Origin: Bacteroides sp.
Lineage (GTDB): Bacteria > Bacteroidota > Bacteroidia > Bacteroidales > Bacteroidaceae
Direction: 5' to 3'
Length of the DNA stretch: 6,827 bases
Assembly (NCBI GenBank): GCA_030151845.1
Contig: JASLCM010000066.1
Location: forward strand, 1 to 6,827
Part shown: positions 1 through 6,612 of the stretch, one piece after another
Position numbering within the stretch: position 1 is the first letter of the stretch
Layout of the letters: each line of letters opens with the position of its first letter
The notes under the pieces: generated by a model
What the model was told of the DNA's origin: nothing
What the model saw: the letters and a program-made list of their open reading frames with translations, nothing else
The model's database searches: none
Translations under genes and position numbers: made by a program

Positions 1-179
1 GTTAACCCCAAGCTTTACAATTAAGTTAAATAGAGAGGGCTAGTCATTTATGCCTGTAGTCGATTCAAAATCAACTCTAGAATACTTTTATCTGAAAGAG
101 TTTTCTGATAACTTACAGACTACTTGTGTTTACTCTTGGTTTTACTTAGTTTTGTTTCAAAATAGAATCATAAGGTTGG
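1..179. other. Upstream region of trkH, no confident gene
   Basis: This stretch holds the trkH promoter in its right part and nothing certain in its left part. Plus-strand frames are open only briefly from the left edge (stops at 22-24 and 41-43), so the tail of an upstream plus-strand gene ending at 43 is possible but cannot be shown. A 48-codon reading frame runs from the ATG at 50 to the TAA at 194-196 and overlaps the trkH start; it is discussed as a finding and not called as a gene. No tRNA or riboswitch fold was recognised. Confidence 0.5.
124..154 (+). promoter_or_regulatory. Bacteroidetes-type promoter for the trkH-trkA-dinB operon
   Basis: A TTG at 124-126 (the -33 element) is followed after exactly 20 bases by TAGTTTTG at 147-154, a full match to the TAnnTTTG -7 consensus of the Bacteroidetes primary sigma factor. 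The usual spacing in this phylum is about 19-21 bases. Transcription would start near 159-162, giving a leader of about 20 bases before the trkH ATG at 180. No similar pair is seen just ahead of trkA or dinB, which fits one shared transcript. The motif match is seen directly; activity is inferred. Confidence 0.6.
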
Positions 180-2009
180 ATGAAAGTATATCATAAATTT
201 CTGTTGTATCATAATAAGTGGATTCGCCCGTATATAAGTAAGCTACTTGTTGTATTAGAGGTACTTACCTATCTCTCTTCCTTCCTAATTATAATAGGGG
301 TCCTTTACAGGTATGGTTCAGATTTGAGTGCTTCGCAACATGTAATGTTTAAGAAGCTGTGTAAGTTTGTTTGGGTGGTCTTCCTTATTGATGTGACTGC
401 TCATATTCTCTTAAGTTATGAGCAAACTAAACGTACATTTAAAAAAATAACCTGGTTTATAAGCAGCCTGTTTTACCTCTCCTTATTACCTGTGATTTTT
501 CATCAGCCAGATGAAGAAGGAGCAATTTTAAACTTCTGGAACTTTTTGAACAGCGAGATTTTCTTAGTTGTTCTTTTGCTTATTTTTGCACTATTTTACC
601 TCTCTAATGGGCTGATTTTATTATTGGGGAGACGGACAAACCCCTCTCTTATCTTAGGAGGAAGCTTTCTTTTTATAATATTGGTAGGATCGGTTGTTTT
701 AATGTTACCTAAGTGTACCGTAGCAGACTTAAGTTGGGTCGACTCTTTGTTCGTCTCTACAAGTGCAGTTTGTGTAACGGGTTTATCTCCAGTGGACATA
801 CCTACAACATTTACCACTGCTGGATTGATTGTGATTTTGATATTGATTCAGGTTGGAGGCTTAGGTGTTATGACATTTACTAGTTTCTTTGCTATGTTCT
901 TTATGGGTAACACCTCAGTTTATAATCAATTGGTAGTGAAAGACATGTTAGAGGCTAAATCGATAAACTCACTCCTCTCTGCATTACTCTATATTCTTCT
1001 ATTTACTTTAGTGTTAGAATCGGTTGGAGCTGTCATTATTTGGTTTAATATTCACGACACAATGGGGATGGAACTTGGAGAGGAGATCTTATTTTCTGTA
1101 TTTCACTCCATCTCTGCATTCTGTAATGCAGGTTTTTCTACACTTCCAGATGGTTTGGGAGACTCTGTTTTGAGCGTTAATCATAATATTTTTTATTTAG
1201 TTGTAGCAGCTTTAATTCTTTTGGGTGGTATTGGTTTTCCGATTTTAGTAAACTTCAAAGATTCATTAGTAACTTTTTTCAGGAAGAGAAAAGCACATCT
1301 AACAAGAACTCCTTTATATCCTCCTCCAGCATATCGGCAGTTTAGTTTAAATACTCGAATTGTATTAATAGCAACAGTAGCTTTGGTCTTGGTGGGTACT
1401 CTCTTGGTTGCCATTTTTGAGTGGAATGGTATTTTAGCAAATCGCTCCGTTGGAGATAAAATTGTTGGCTCCTTTTTTACAGCAGTATGCCCTAGGTCTG
1501 CAGGATTTAGTACATCTCCTATCATAGAGTTTCAGCCCCAAACGATAATGCTCTATCTTTTGTTTATGTGGATAGGAGGAGCCTCCCAATCTACAGCTGG
1601 TGGTGTAAAAGTAAACGCTATAGCCGTTGTTTTTTTTACTTTAATAGCTGTAATTAAGGGGAATAAACAGGTGGAAGTGTTTGGAAGGGAAATCTCTTCA
1701 GACTCTATAAGGCGTGCGAATGCAACTGTTTTTGTTTCGTTGTTAGTTATTTTTTGCTCAATTTTTGTTTTAAGCTTGTTGGAGCCAGATATCTCGTATA
1801 CTTTATTAACTTTTGAATGTATTGCAGCTTTGAGTACTGCTGGACTAAGTGTAGATATAACTCCACTGTTCGGTACAGGAACTAAATTATTTGTTACTTT
1901 GTTAATGTTTATTGGGCGTGTAGGTCTAATTACTCTTTTACTAGGAATGGCACCTCAGCAACGTACAAAACGATACCGATATCCTAGTGGAGATATTATT
2001 ATAAACTAG
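180..2009 (+). CDS. trkH: TrkH/KtrB-family potassium uptake channel subunit
   Basis: This is the ion-conducting inner-membrane subunit of a Trk/Ktr potassium transporter, passing K+ into the cell under control of a cytoplasmic RCK partner. The 609 residues hold the fourfold M1-P-M2 layout of the superfamily from about residue 155 onward. The filter glycines are visible in each pore loop: VTGL at 199-202, CNAGFS at 315-320, RSAGFS at 439-444 and STAGLS at 552-557. The gating intramembrane loop of the third repeat (GGASQSTAGG, 466-475) and the conserved arginine of the last helix (R580) are present. Ahead of this core lie about 150 residues with four extra hydrophobic helices (about 22-44, 61-80, 91-107, 127-150), making the protein longer than KtrB (about 445). 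The first ATG is used; an AAGG at 172-175 lies just upstream and the promoter fits this start. The trkA gene follows after 5 bases. Confidence in the family is very high; ion choice (K+ versus Na+-coupled K+) is inferred. Confidence 0.96.
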   Translation: MKVYHKFLLYHNKWIRPYISKLLVVLEVLTYLSSFLIIIGVLYRYGSDLSASQHVMFKKLCKFVWVVFLIDVTAHILLSYEQTKRTFKKITWFISSLFYLSLLPVIFHQPDEEGAILNFWNFLNSEIFLVVLLLIFALFYLSNGLILLLGRRTNPSLILGGSFLFIILVGSVVLMLPKCTVADLSWVDSLFVSTSAVCVTGLSPVDIPTTFTTAGLIVILILIQVGGLGVMTFTSFFAMFFMGNTSVYNQLVVKDMLEAKSINSLLSALLYILLFTLVLESVGAVIIWFNIHDTMGMELGEEILFSVFHSISAFCNAGFSTLPDGLGDSVLSVNHNIFYLVVAALILLGGIGFPILVNFKDSLVTFFRKRKAHLTRTPLYPPPAYRQFSLNTRIVLIATVALVLVGTLLVAIFEWNGILANRSVGDKIVGSFFTAVCPRSAGFSTSPIIEFQPQTIMLYLLFMWIGGASQSTAGGVKVNAIAVVFFTLIAVIKGNKQVEVFGREISSDSIRRANATVFVSLLVIFCSIFVLSLLEPDISYTLLTFECIAALSTAGLSVDITPLFGTGTKLFVTLLMFIGRVGLITLLLGMAPQQRTKRYRYPSGDIIIN

Positions 2010-2014
2010 TTTGT

Positions 2015-2695
2015 ATGAAATATATTGTTATAGGTTTAGGAAATTATGGACATGTATTGGCAGAAGAGTTAGGAATGCTTGGGCACGAGGTAATTGGTGC
2101 AGATATTGATGAGGTACGTGTTGAGTTTATTAAGGAAAAAGTTGCAACCGCTTTTCAAATTGATGCAACTGATGAGTATGCATTGGCTGTATTACCTTTA
2201 CAGAAGGTAGATGGAGTGATTGTAGCGGTTGGAGATTTTGGTGCTTCAATACGTATAGTTGCGCTATTAAAAAAGTTCAATGTAAAACATATCTATGCTC
2301 GAGCAGTCGATGAGGTACATAAATCCATTCTTGAGGCTTTTGATCTAGACCAAGTTTTAACGCCAGAAGAAGATGCCGCACGTTCTCTGGTTCAAGTATG
2401 GGAGTTTGGAACAGAGATGGAGGTCTTTAAAGTAGACTTAGTGCATTATGTGGTGAAATTTCGCGTTCCTAATAAGTTTATTGGTTATTACCTAGCCGAA
2501 TTAAATCTTGAATCAGAGTTCAACTTAAAGACTATTGCTCTAAAGCGGAAACGTATAAAGAAAAATAGTGTAGGGATAACAACTACTGTACGTGAGGTGA
2601 TAGAGGTAGGTCATGAAGAGAGAGTTCTGGAGGAAGATGAGCTTGTTTGTTTTGGTAAGATAGCCGATTTTCAGGATTTCTGGCGAGCTTTATAA
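2015..2695 (+). CDS. trkA: Single-RCK potassium uptake regulatory protein (TrkA/KtrA type)
   Basis: This is the cytoplasmic gating subunit that assembles as a ring under TrkH and opens or closes it in response to bound nucleotide. The 226 residues form one unit: an N-terminal Rossmann domain (about 1-130) and a C-terminal RCK_C domain (about 136-220). The nucleotide-binding GLGNYG lies at residues 7-12, an acidic residue (D30) ends the second strand as expected for NAD(H)- or ATP-binding RCK domains, and IDATD at 49-53 matches the usual D-A-T loop. E. coli TrkA has two such units (about 458 residues), so in architecture this is closer to KtrA; trkA is kept because that is the customary name in Bacteroidetes. 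It starts 5 bases after the trkH stop with no Shine-Dalgarno-like sequence, so translation is probably coupled to trkH or relies on the AT-rich leader, as is common in this phylum. The family call is firm; the ligand is inferred. Confidence 0.95.
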   Translation: MKYIVIGLGNYGHVLAEELGMLGHEVIGADIDEVRVEFIKEKVATAFQIDATDEYALAVLPLQKVDGVIVAVGDFGASIRIVALLKKFNVKHIYARAVDEVHKSILEAFDLDQVLTPEEDAARSLVQVWEFGTEMEVFKVDLVHYVVKFRVPNKFIGYYLAELNLESEFNLKTIALKRKRIKKNSVGITTTVREVIEVGHEERVLEEDELVCFGKIADFQDFWRAL

Positions 2696-2698
2696 GGA
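2694..2698 (+). promoter_or_regulatory. Shine-Dalgarno-like site of dinB
   Basis: AAGGA overlaps the trkA stop codon and lies 6 bases before the dinB ATG at 2705. It supports that start codon and is more SD-like than anything before trkA. Bacteroidetes often initiate without SD pairing, so it may not be needed. Confidence 0.45.
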
Positions 2699-2704
2699 TC
2701 TGTT

Positions 2705-3787
2705 ATGCGTAAAATTGTTCATATTGATATGGATGCGTTTTATGCATCGGTAGAACAGCGTGATCATGTTAGTTTACGTGGTAAGCCAATAGCTGTTGGT
2801 CATTCAGATAAGCGCGGAGTTATTGCTGCAGCAAGTTATGAGGCTCGAGCTTATGGAGTAAGGTCTGCGATGCCTTCTATTAAGGCCAAACGGTTATGCC
2901 CTGATTTAATATTTGTTCCAGGTAGGCGAGAGGTATATAAACAGGTCTCGGAACAAATGCATGCGATCTTTCATGAATATACCGATTTAATAGAACCAAT
3001 CTCTTTGGATGAGGCTTTCTTAGACGTTACTATTAATAAAAAGGGAATCGAATTAGGAGTAGAGGTTGCTAAGGAGATCAAAGAAAAAATCCTCAAGGAG
3101 TTGTTACTTACAGCTTCTGCTGGGGTCTCTTATAATAAATTTTTAGCAAAGATTGCATCAGATGTAAGAAAGCCTGATGGGTTATGCACGATACACCCTT
3201 CTCAAGCTTTATCCTTTATAGAGAAGCTTCCTATTAGTTCTTTTTGGGGAGTTGGCCCAGTGACAGCTAAACGAATGCATAAATTGGGTATTCATACTGG
3301 ACTTGATCTTAGAAAATGTGATAAATCTTTTCTCGTGAGGCAGTTTGGGAAAATGGGATTGCAATACTACTCCTTTGCTCGTGGAATAGATCATAGAGAA
3401 GTGGAGGCCGAACGTGTTCGTAAATCGGTCGGATGTGAGCAAACCCTAGATAAAGATCTATCGGATAAGAAGCTATTGGCTATAGAGCTTTACCATGTGG
3501 CTAAGGAGCTAGAGAGTCGGTTAAAGAAGAGTGGGTTTAAAGGATATACAGTGACGCTTAAGGTGAAGTTCCATGATTTTGAGCAGATAACCAGGAGTAT
3601 AACTTTGCAAAGGCCAGTTAGTGCACGTTGTGACTATTTACCTTTGGCCAAACAAATGTTGAGAGAATTAGATTTAAAGAGTAAAGCTGTTCGGTTGATA
3701 GGAATAACTATTTCTAATTCCGTAGAGTTAAGAGAGGAGGAGGCCGTTGATTGGAAGCAATTAAAACTGAATTTTAAAGAAAGATAA
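2705..3787 (+). CDS. dinB: DNA polymerase IV (Y-family translesion polymerase)
   Basis: This is an error-prone polymerase without proofreading that copies past damaged bases. The length of 360 is normal for DinB (E. coli 351). The start HIDMDAFYASVE (6-17) carries metal ligands D8 and M9-D10 and the steric gate position Y13 (phenylalanine in E. coli) that excludes ribonucleotides. SLDEAFLD (100-107) supplies catalytic D102 and E103. The block SAGVSYNKFLAKIASD (138-153) is typical of the palm, and WGVGPVTAKRMHKLGI (181-196) is the thumb helix-hairpin-helix. The little-finger domain fills about 243-345. The tail QLKLNF (352-357) matches the QLxLF-type peptide that docks on the sliding clamp, so the protein is complete and probably clamp-tethered. 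It lies 9 bases after trkA and is last before the terminator, so it is probably co-transcribed with the potassium genes. No SOS-type operator was recognised upstream. Confidence 0.97.
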   Translation: MRKIVHIDMDAFYASVEQRDHVSLRGKPIAVGHSDKRGVIAAASYEARAYGVRSAMPSIKAKRLCPDLIFVPGRREVYKQVSEQMHAIFHEYTDLIEPISLDEAFLDVTINKKGIELGVEVAKEIKEKILKELLLTASAGVSYNKFLAKIASDVRKPDGLCTIHPSQALSFIEKLPISSFWGVGPVTAKRMHKLGIHTGLDLRKCDKSFLVRQFGKMGLQYYSFARGIDHREVEAERVRKSVGCEQTLDKDLSDKKLLAIELYHVAKELESRLKKSGFKGYTVTLKVKFHDFEQITRSITLQRPVSARCDYLPLAKQMLRELDLKSKAVRLIGITISNSVELREEEAVDWKQLKLNFKER

Positions 3788-3791
3788 TAAA

Positions 3792-3821
3792 AAAAAGGTA
3801 TCGATATATCGATACCTTTTT
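3792..3821. terminator. Bidirectional intrinsic terminator between convergent genes
   Basis: A perfect 30-base palindrome: AAAAA, then GGTATCGATA joined directly to its reverse complement TATCGATACC, then TTTTT. It begins 4 bases after the dinB stop and ends 19 bases before the stop of the minus-strand gene. On the plus strand the hairpin is followed by a T5 run; on the minus strand by a T8 run (the A-run at 3789-3796), so it should work in both directions and somewhat better for the minus strand. Confidence 0.85.
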
Positions 3822-3840
3822 AAAATACAATCGTTTTTTA

Positions 3841-5829
3841 TTAAACTGGAATATACTCAACAAATGCTTCCATTGCTTCATAAGAAGCTAGTCCTAGAAG
3901 ATCATATAGTTTAGCTGTTCCTCTATTTCTATCTTCGCTACGTTGCCAGAATAATCGTTCATCGTTTCCTAGGAAAGGAGCACTTTCCATTTGTGATTGA
4001 TGTTTAAGAATAGAATTGCGTTTAGCTCGTAACTCTTCAGGGCTAATAGGTACAACCATTTCGATGTTCTCTATTTCCCACTCAGCCCAAGCACCTCTAT
4101 ACATCCAAATTCTACAATCCTTTAACCATTCTGCACCGGCACGTTTCTCAAGATCTATAGCAGCAAATACAGCGTCTGTACATACTTTATGAGTTCCATG
4201 TGGGTCTGCTAGGTCTCCAGCCACAAATATTTGGTGAGGTTTCACTTCTCTCAGTAAGTTTCTTACAATCTCAACATCTTTTTCGCTAATAGGATTCTTT
4301 TGAATGCGTCCAGTTTCATAGAAAGGTAAATCTAAGAAGTGACAGCGATCGAGTGGAATGTTATTGTAAGAACATGCAATTCTTGCCTCTCCACGACGAA
4401 TTAATCCTTTAATCGTTAAGACATCTTTGGTATCAATATCACCATCCGATTTATTTTGTAAGAAGGTGCGAATCTCTTTATACTTATCTTTGATAACCTT
4501 GTCTTTCTCATCAATAAAGATTTGGTTAAAGCCATTGATAAAGTGCAAGAATCTAATAACCTCCTCATCACCTACTGCAATGTTTCCAGAAGTTTGGTAT
4601 GCAACATGTACTTCATGTTTTTGTTCTACTAATCTCCTTAAAGTTCCACCCATGGAGATAACATCATCGTCAGGGTGTGGAGAGAAAACAACAACACGTT
4701 TAGGGAATGGCTTAGCTCGTTCTGGACGATGGGTGTCATCTGCATTAGGCTTTCCACCAGGCCATCCTGTGATTGTATGTTGTAGGTCATTAAATATCTT
4801 AATGTTTACGTTATAGGCAGAACCATAAAGAGCAAGAAGTTCGCTTAGTCCGTTTTCGTTATAATCTTTATTAGTAAGCTTTAAAATAGGCTTACCTGTT
4901 AGTTGGCAGAGCCAAACAATAGCACTACGAATCAATTTATCATCCCAATCGCATGAAGTAACCAACCAAGGGCGTTGAATCCTTGTAAGGTTTGATGCTG
5001 CAGATAGGTCAATCGCTATTCGTGCGTTATTATGAGTTTGAAGGAAAGATGCAGGTAGTGCATCAGAAACCTTCTCTTCAATACATCCTTTTATCATTTG
5101 TGCTTTATCTTCTCCCCATGCAATGAGGTATACTTTTTTAGAAGATAAAATAGTTGAAATCCCCATAGTAATCGAACTGTGAGGGGTGTTGTCTAAGCTA
5201 CCAAAGATTTTAGAAGCTTCATCTCTAGAGGGATTATCTAAAAGAATTAATCGAGTTGTTGAGTTTATTCTAGATCCTGGCTCATTAAATGCAATGTTAC
5301 CAACTCTTCCTATTCCAAGAAGAACGATATCTAGTCCACCAAGCTCGTTAATTTTTTCTTCGTAAAGTCTGCAGTGTTCGAATATCTCATCTTTTGCAAT
5401 CGTTCCATCGGGTGAGAAGATGTTCTCCGCACTAATGTCTACGTGATCAAGAAACTCTTTCTTTAGCTCATTTAAATTGCTGCTAACAGCATCTTTCGCT
5501 AAAGGGAAATACTCATAAAGGTTAAAGACAATTACGTTTTTAAAACTTAATCCTTGTTTGTGCTTTTTAATAAGCTCTTTGTATATTCCTAAAGGAGAAT
5601 GTCCGCCAGGAAGTGCTAAAATACAGTTCTTACCAGATTTCTGTTTTTCTACTATTGTTTTTGCAATCTCTTCTGCAATCTTTAGAGAGCCCTCTTCAGC
5701 CGACTCGTAAATATCTGTTGGGATTTTTTCTAGACGTGTTAAAACTGATTTCTCATATGCATTCTCTGGCTTATAGTATCTAGGCGATACTCGAGTGAGA
5801 GTGATTTGAGATGTAAGATTTGTTCTCAT
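3841..5829 (-). CDS. NagB-like domain fused to PIG-L (LmbE) deacetylase
   Basis: A two-domain cytoplasmic protein of 662 residues with no signal peptide. Residues about 40-290 are a NagB/6-phosphogluconolactonase-type sugar-phosphate domain, with phosphate-loop-like LALPGGHSPL (71-80) and GIGRVGNIAFNEPGSR (172-187). Residues about 376-660 are a PIG-L/LmbE metal-dependent deacetylase with PHPDDD (384-389; expected metal and catalytic residues H385, D387, D388) and DPHGTH (542-547; metal ligand H544 or H547). A linker of about 85 residues lies between. Aligned by eye with E. coli NagB, catalytic D72, D141 and H143 are Y105, V176 and N178 here; only E148 remains (E183). Deaminase activity is therefore doubtful although automatic annotation would say glucosamine-6-phosphate deaminase (nagB). 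From memory, Bacteroides proteins of the same length share this layout. A likely role is removing acetyl groups from an amino-sugar derivative with the first domain binding a sugar phosphate; the substrate is unknown. The single ATG at 5829 follows an A-rich leader with a -7 element upstream. Confidence 0.9.
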   Translation of the reverse strand: MRTNLTSQITLTRVSPRYYKPENAYEKSVLTRLEKIPTDIYESAEEGSLKIAEEIAKTIVEKQKSGKNCILALPGGHSPLGIYKELIKKHKQGLSFKNVIVFNLYEYFPLAKDAVSSNLNELKKEFLDHVDISAENIFSPDGTIAKDEIFEHCRLYEEKINELGGLDIVLLGIGRVGNIAFNEPGSRINSTTRLILLDNPSRDEASKIFGSLDNTPHSSITMGISTILSSKKVYLIAWGEDKAQMIKGCIEEKVSDALPASFLQTHNNARIAIDLSAASNLTRIQRPWLVTSCDWDDKLIRSAIVWLCQLTGKPILKLTNKDYNENGLSELLALYGSAYNVNIKIFNDLQHTITGWPGGKPNADDTHRPERAKPFPKRVVVFSPHPDDDVISMGGTLRRLVEQKHEVHVAYQTSGNIAVGDEEVIRFLHFINGFNQIFIDEKDKVIKDKYKEIRTFLQNKSDGDIDTKDVLTIKGLIRRGEARIACSYNNIPLDRCHFLDLPFYETGRIQKNPISEKDVEIVRNLLREVKPHQIFVAGDLADPHGTHKVCTDAVFAAIDLEKRAGAEWLKDCRIWMYRGAWAEWEIENIEMVVPISPEELRAKRNSILKHQSQMESAPFLGNDERLFWQRSEDRNRGTAKLYDLLGLASYEAMEAFVEYIPV

Positions 5830-5873
5830 ATTGTAAAAAAATTATGTGTGAATTTGTTTTATTGCCTTTACTA

Positions 5874-5881
5874 CAAAGATA
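5874..5881 (-). promoter_or_regulatory. Probable -7 element for the NagB-like/PIG-L gene
   Basis: On the minus strand TATCTTTG matches TAnnTTTG exactly. Transcription would begin near 5868, leaving a leader of about 40 bases, AT-rich with a T7 run close to the ATG. No clear TTG is found at the -33 distance (around 5900-5906), so the promoter may be weak or activator-dependent. The element overlaps one copy of a 9-base direct repeat. Confidence 0.45.
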
Positions 5882-5922
5882 ATAAAGTTGTACAGATTCA
5901 TAACGTGGGAGTTAAAGATAAT
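5875..5922. repeat. Short direct repeat AAAGATAAT, two copies
   Basis: AAAGATAAT occurs at 5875-5883 and at 5914-5922, 39 bases apart start to start. Both are followed by GTTG, directly in the second copy and after AAA in the first. The first copy overlaps the -7 element of the minus-strand gene and the second lies upstream of it, a position where a regulator could bind. In AT-rich spacer DNA a 9-base repeat can arise by chance. Confidence 0.3.
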
Positions 5923-5937
5923 GTTGCTAAAACTTAG

Positions 5938-5967
5938 ACTTTTTAACATTTTTCAGAGTTTAAAAGT
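5938..5967. repeat. AT-rich inverted repeat in the 200-base spacer
   Basis: ACTTTTTAAC (5938-5947) and GTTTAAAAGT (5958-5967) form ten-base arms with one mismatch around a 10-base loop. It sits about 60 bases upstream of the -7 element of the NagB-like/PIG-L gene and about 60 bases past the acyltransferase stop. It could be an operator or a weak second terminator; low GC content makes chance a real alternative. Confidence 0.3.
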
Positions 5968-5994
5968 GAATCAAGTAGCATTGTAGTAATAAAG

Positions 5995-6028
5995 CTCAAC
6001 AGTTCTACAACAGAATGAAGTGGTTGAG
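5995..6028 (-). terminator. Possible terminator after the acyltransferase gene
   Basis: Just past the acyltransferase stop, the minus strand reads CTCAAC (from 6028), a 22-base loop with a further TTC/GAA pairing, then GTTGAG (ending at 5995) and CTTTATT. The stem is only 6 base pairs and the T tract is broken, so termination is plausible but not strong. Confidence 0.4.
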
Positions 6029-6029
6029 T

Positions 6030-6596
6030 TTATCTAGAAGCAGTGGATTCATCCAGTAGGAAGTTTTTAGGGTTCTTACCTGTAAAGTTTTTGAAAAAGT
6101 TATTGATGACCTCCATATCTTGTTCTAAATTTCCTGTTGGATAAAGGTAGTGACCTGAGTGTATCATCTTGCTTGGGTAATCTACACCAATTAGAAGAAT
6201 GGGAACATTGGCCTGTTTGGCTATAAAATAGAAGCCTTTTTTCCAATGCTTATTAGGCTTTCTTGTTGCTTCGGGCGTGATGGCTAAATGAAAGGTCTCG
6301 CGCTCATTAAACTTCTCTGTCATTTGGTCTACTAGTGAGGTTTTTTTACTTCGATGCACGGGAATTCCTCCAATGGCTTTAAAGAGAGAACCAAGTGGAA
6401 AGAAAAACCACTCTTTTTTCATCATAAAGCTAGCTTTTAGTCCAAGCATACCATAGTATAGTTGGCCAATAAATAAATCCCAATTGGATGTATGAGGAGC
6501 AACACAAATAACACATTTTTTAAAAACAGGGGTATCTATTTTATACTTCCAACCCAAAACTCTTGTAAATATAAAGCGACAAATTTTTTGTTTCAT
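6030..6596 (-). CDS. PlsC-like 1-acylglycerol-3-phosphate acyltransferase family protein
   Basis: A short member (188 residues) of the lysophospholipid acyltransferase superfamily, which moves acyl chains from acyl-ACP or acyl-CoA onto lipid acceptors at the cytoplasmic face of the inner membrane. The catalytic H-x4-D motif is HTSNWD (35-40). The acceptor-binding region shows GGIPVHR (76-82), and PEATR (108-112) stands for the usual PEGTR. VPILLIGVDYP (131-141) matches the fourth motif. Typical PlsC proteins are about 240 residues with an N-terminal membrane anchor; here only a weakly hydrophobic start is seen, so it is a compact, probably peripheral form. It may serve phosphatidic acid synthesis or acylate another lipid. 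The ATG at 6596 is the only sensible start, as the H-x4-D motif lies 35 residues in. It follows a stem-loop and precedes a 200-base spacer, so it may be a single-gene unit. The superfamily is firm, the acceptor is not. Confidence 0.88.
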   Translation of the reverse strand: MKQKICRFIFTRVLGWKYKIDTPVFKKCVICVAPHTSNWDLFIGQLYYGMLGLKASFMMKKEWFFFPLGSLFKAIGGIPVHRSKKTSLVDQMTEKFNERETFHLAITPEATRKPNKHWKKGFYFIAKQANVPILLIGVDYPSKMIHSGHYLYPTGNLEQDMEVINNFFKNFTGKNPKNFLLDESTASR

Positions 6597-6612
6597 ACGG
6601 TATATAACAAAT

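Noticed and set aside
2..43. Open frame from the left edge ending at TAG 41-43, considered as the tail of an upstream gene
   Set aside because: Only 13 codons are visible, with no recognisable motif, so neither the gene nor its strand can be supported.
58..76. Small hairpin AGTCGATT / AATCAACT, considered as a terminator or tRNA T-arm
   Set aside because: It has an internal mismatch and a 3-base loop, is not followed by a T tract on either strand, and the surrounding bases do not fold into a tRNA cloverleaf.
596..817. Minus-strand open frame of 73 codons inside trkH
   Set aside because: It lies wholly opposite the first pore repeat of trkH, resembles no known protein and has no promoter or spacing signal.
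1193..1525. Minus-strand open frame of 110 codons inside trkH
   Set aside because: It is antisense to conserved TrkH pore sequence and its composition is what the reverse of a membrane gene would give.
3209..3442. Minus-strand open frame of 77 codons inside dinB
   Set aside because: It is antisense to the well-conserved thumb region of DinB and has no family features.
4427..4816. Plus-strand open frame of 129 codons inside the NagB-like/PIG-L gene
   Set aside because: It is opposite the strongly conserved start of the PIG-L domain; serine- and cysteine-rich composition is typical of a shadow frame.
5921..5986. Plus-strand 21-codon frame in the 200-base spacer
   Set aside because: Too short, no ribosome site or promoter, and it spans the inverted repeat and points against the flanking genes.
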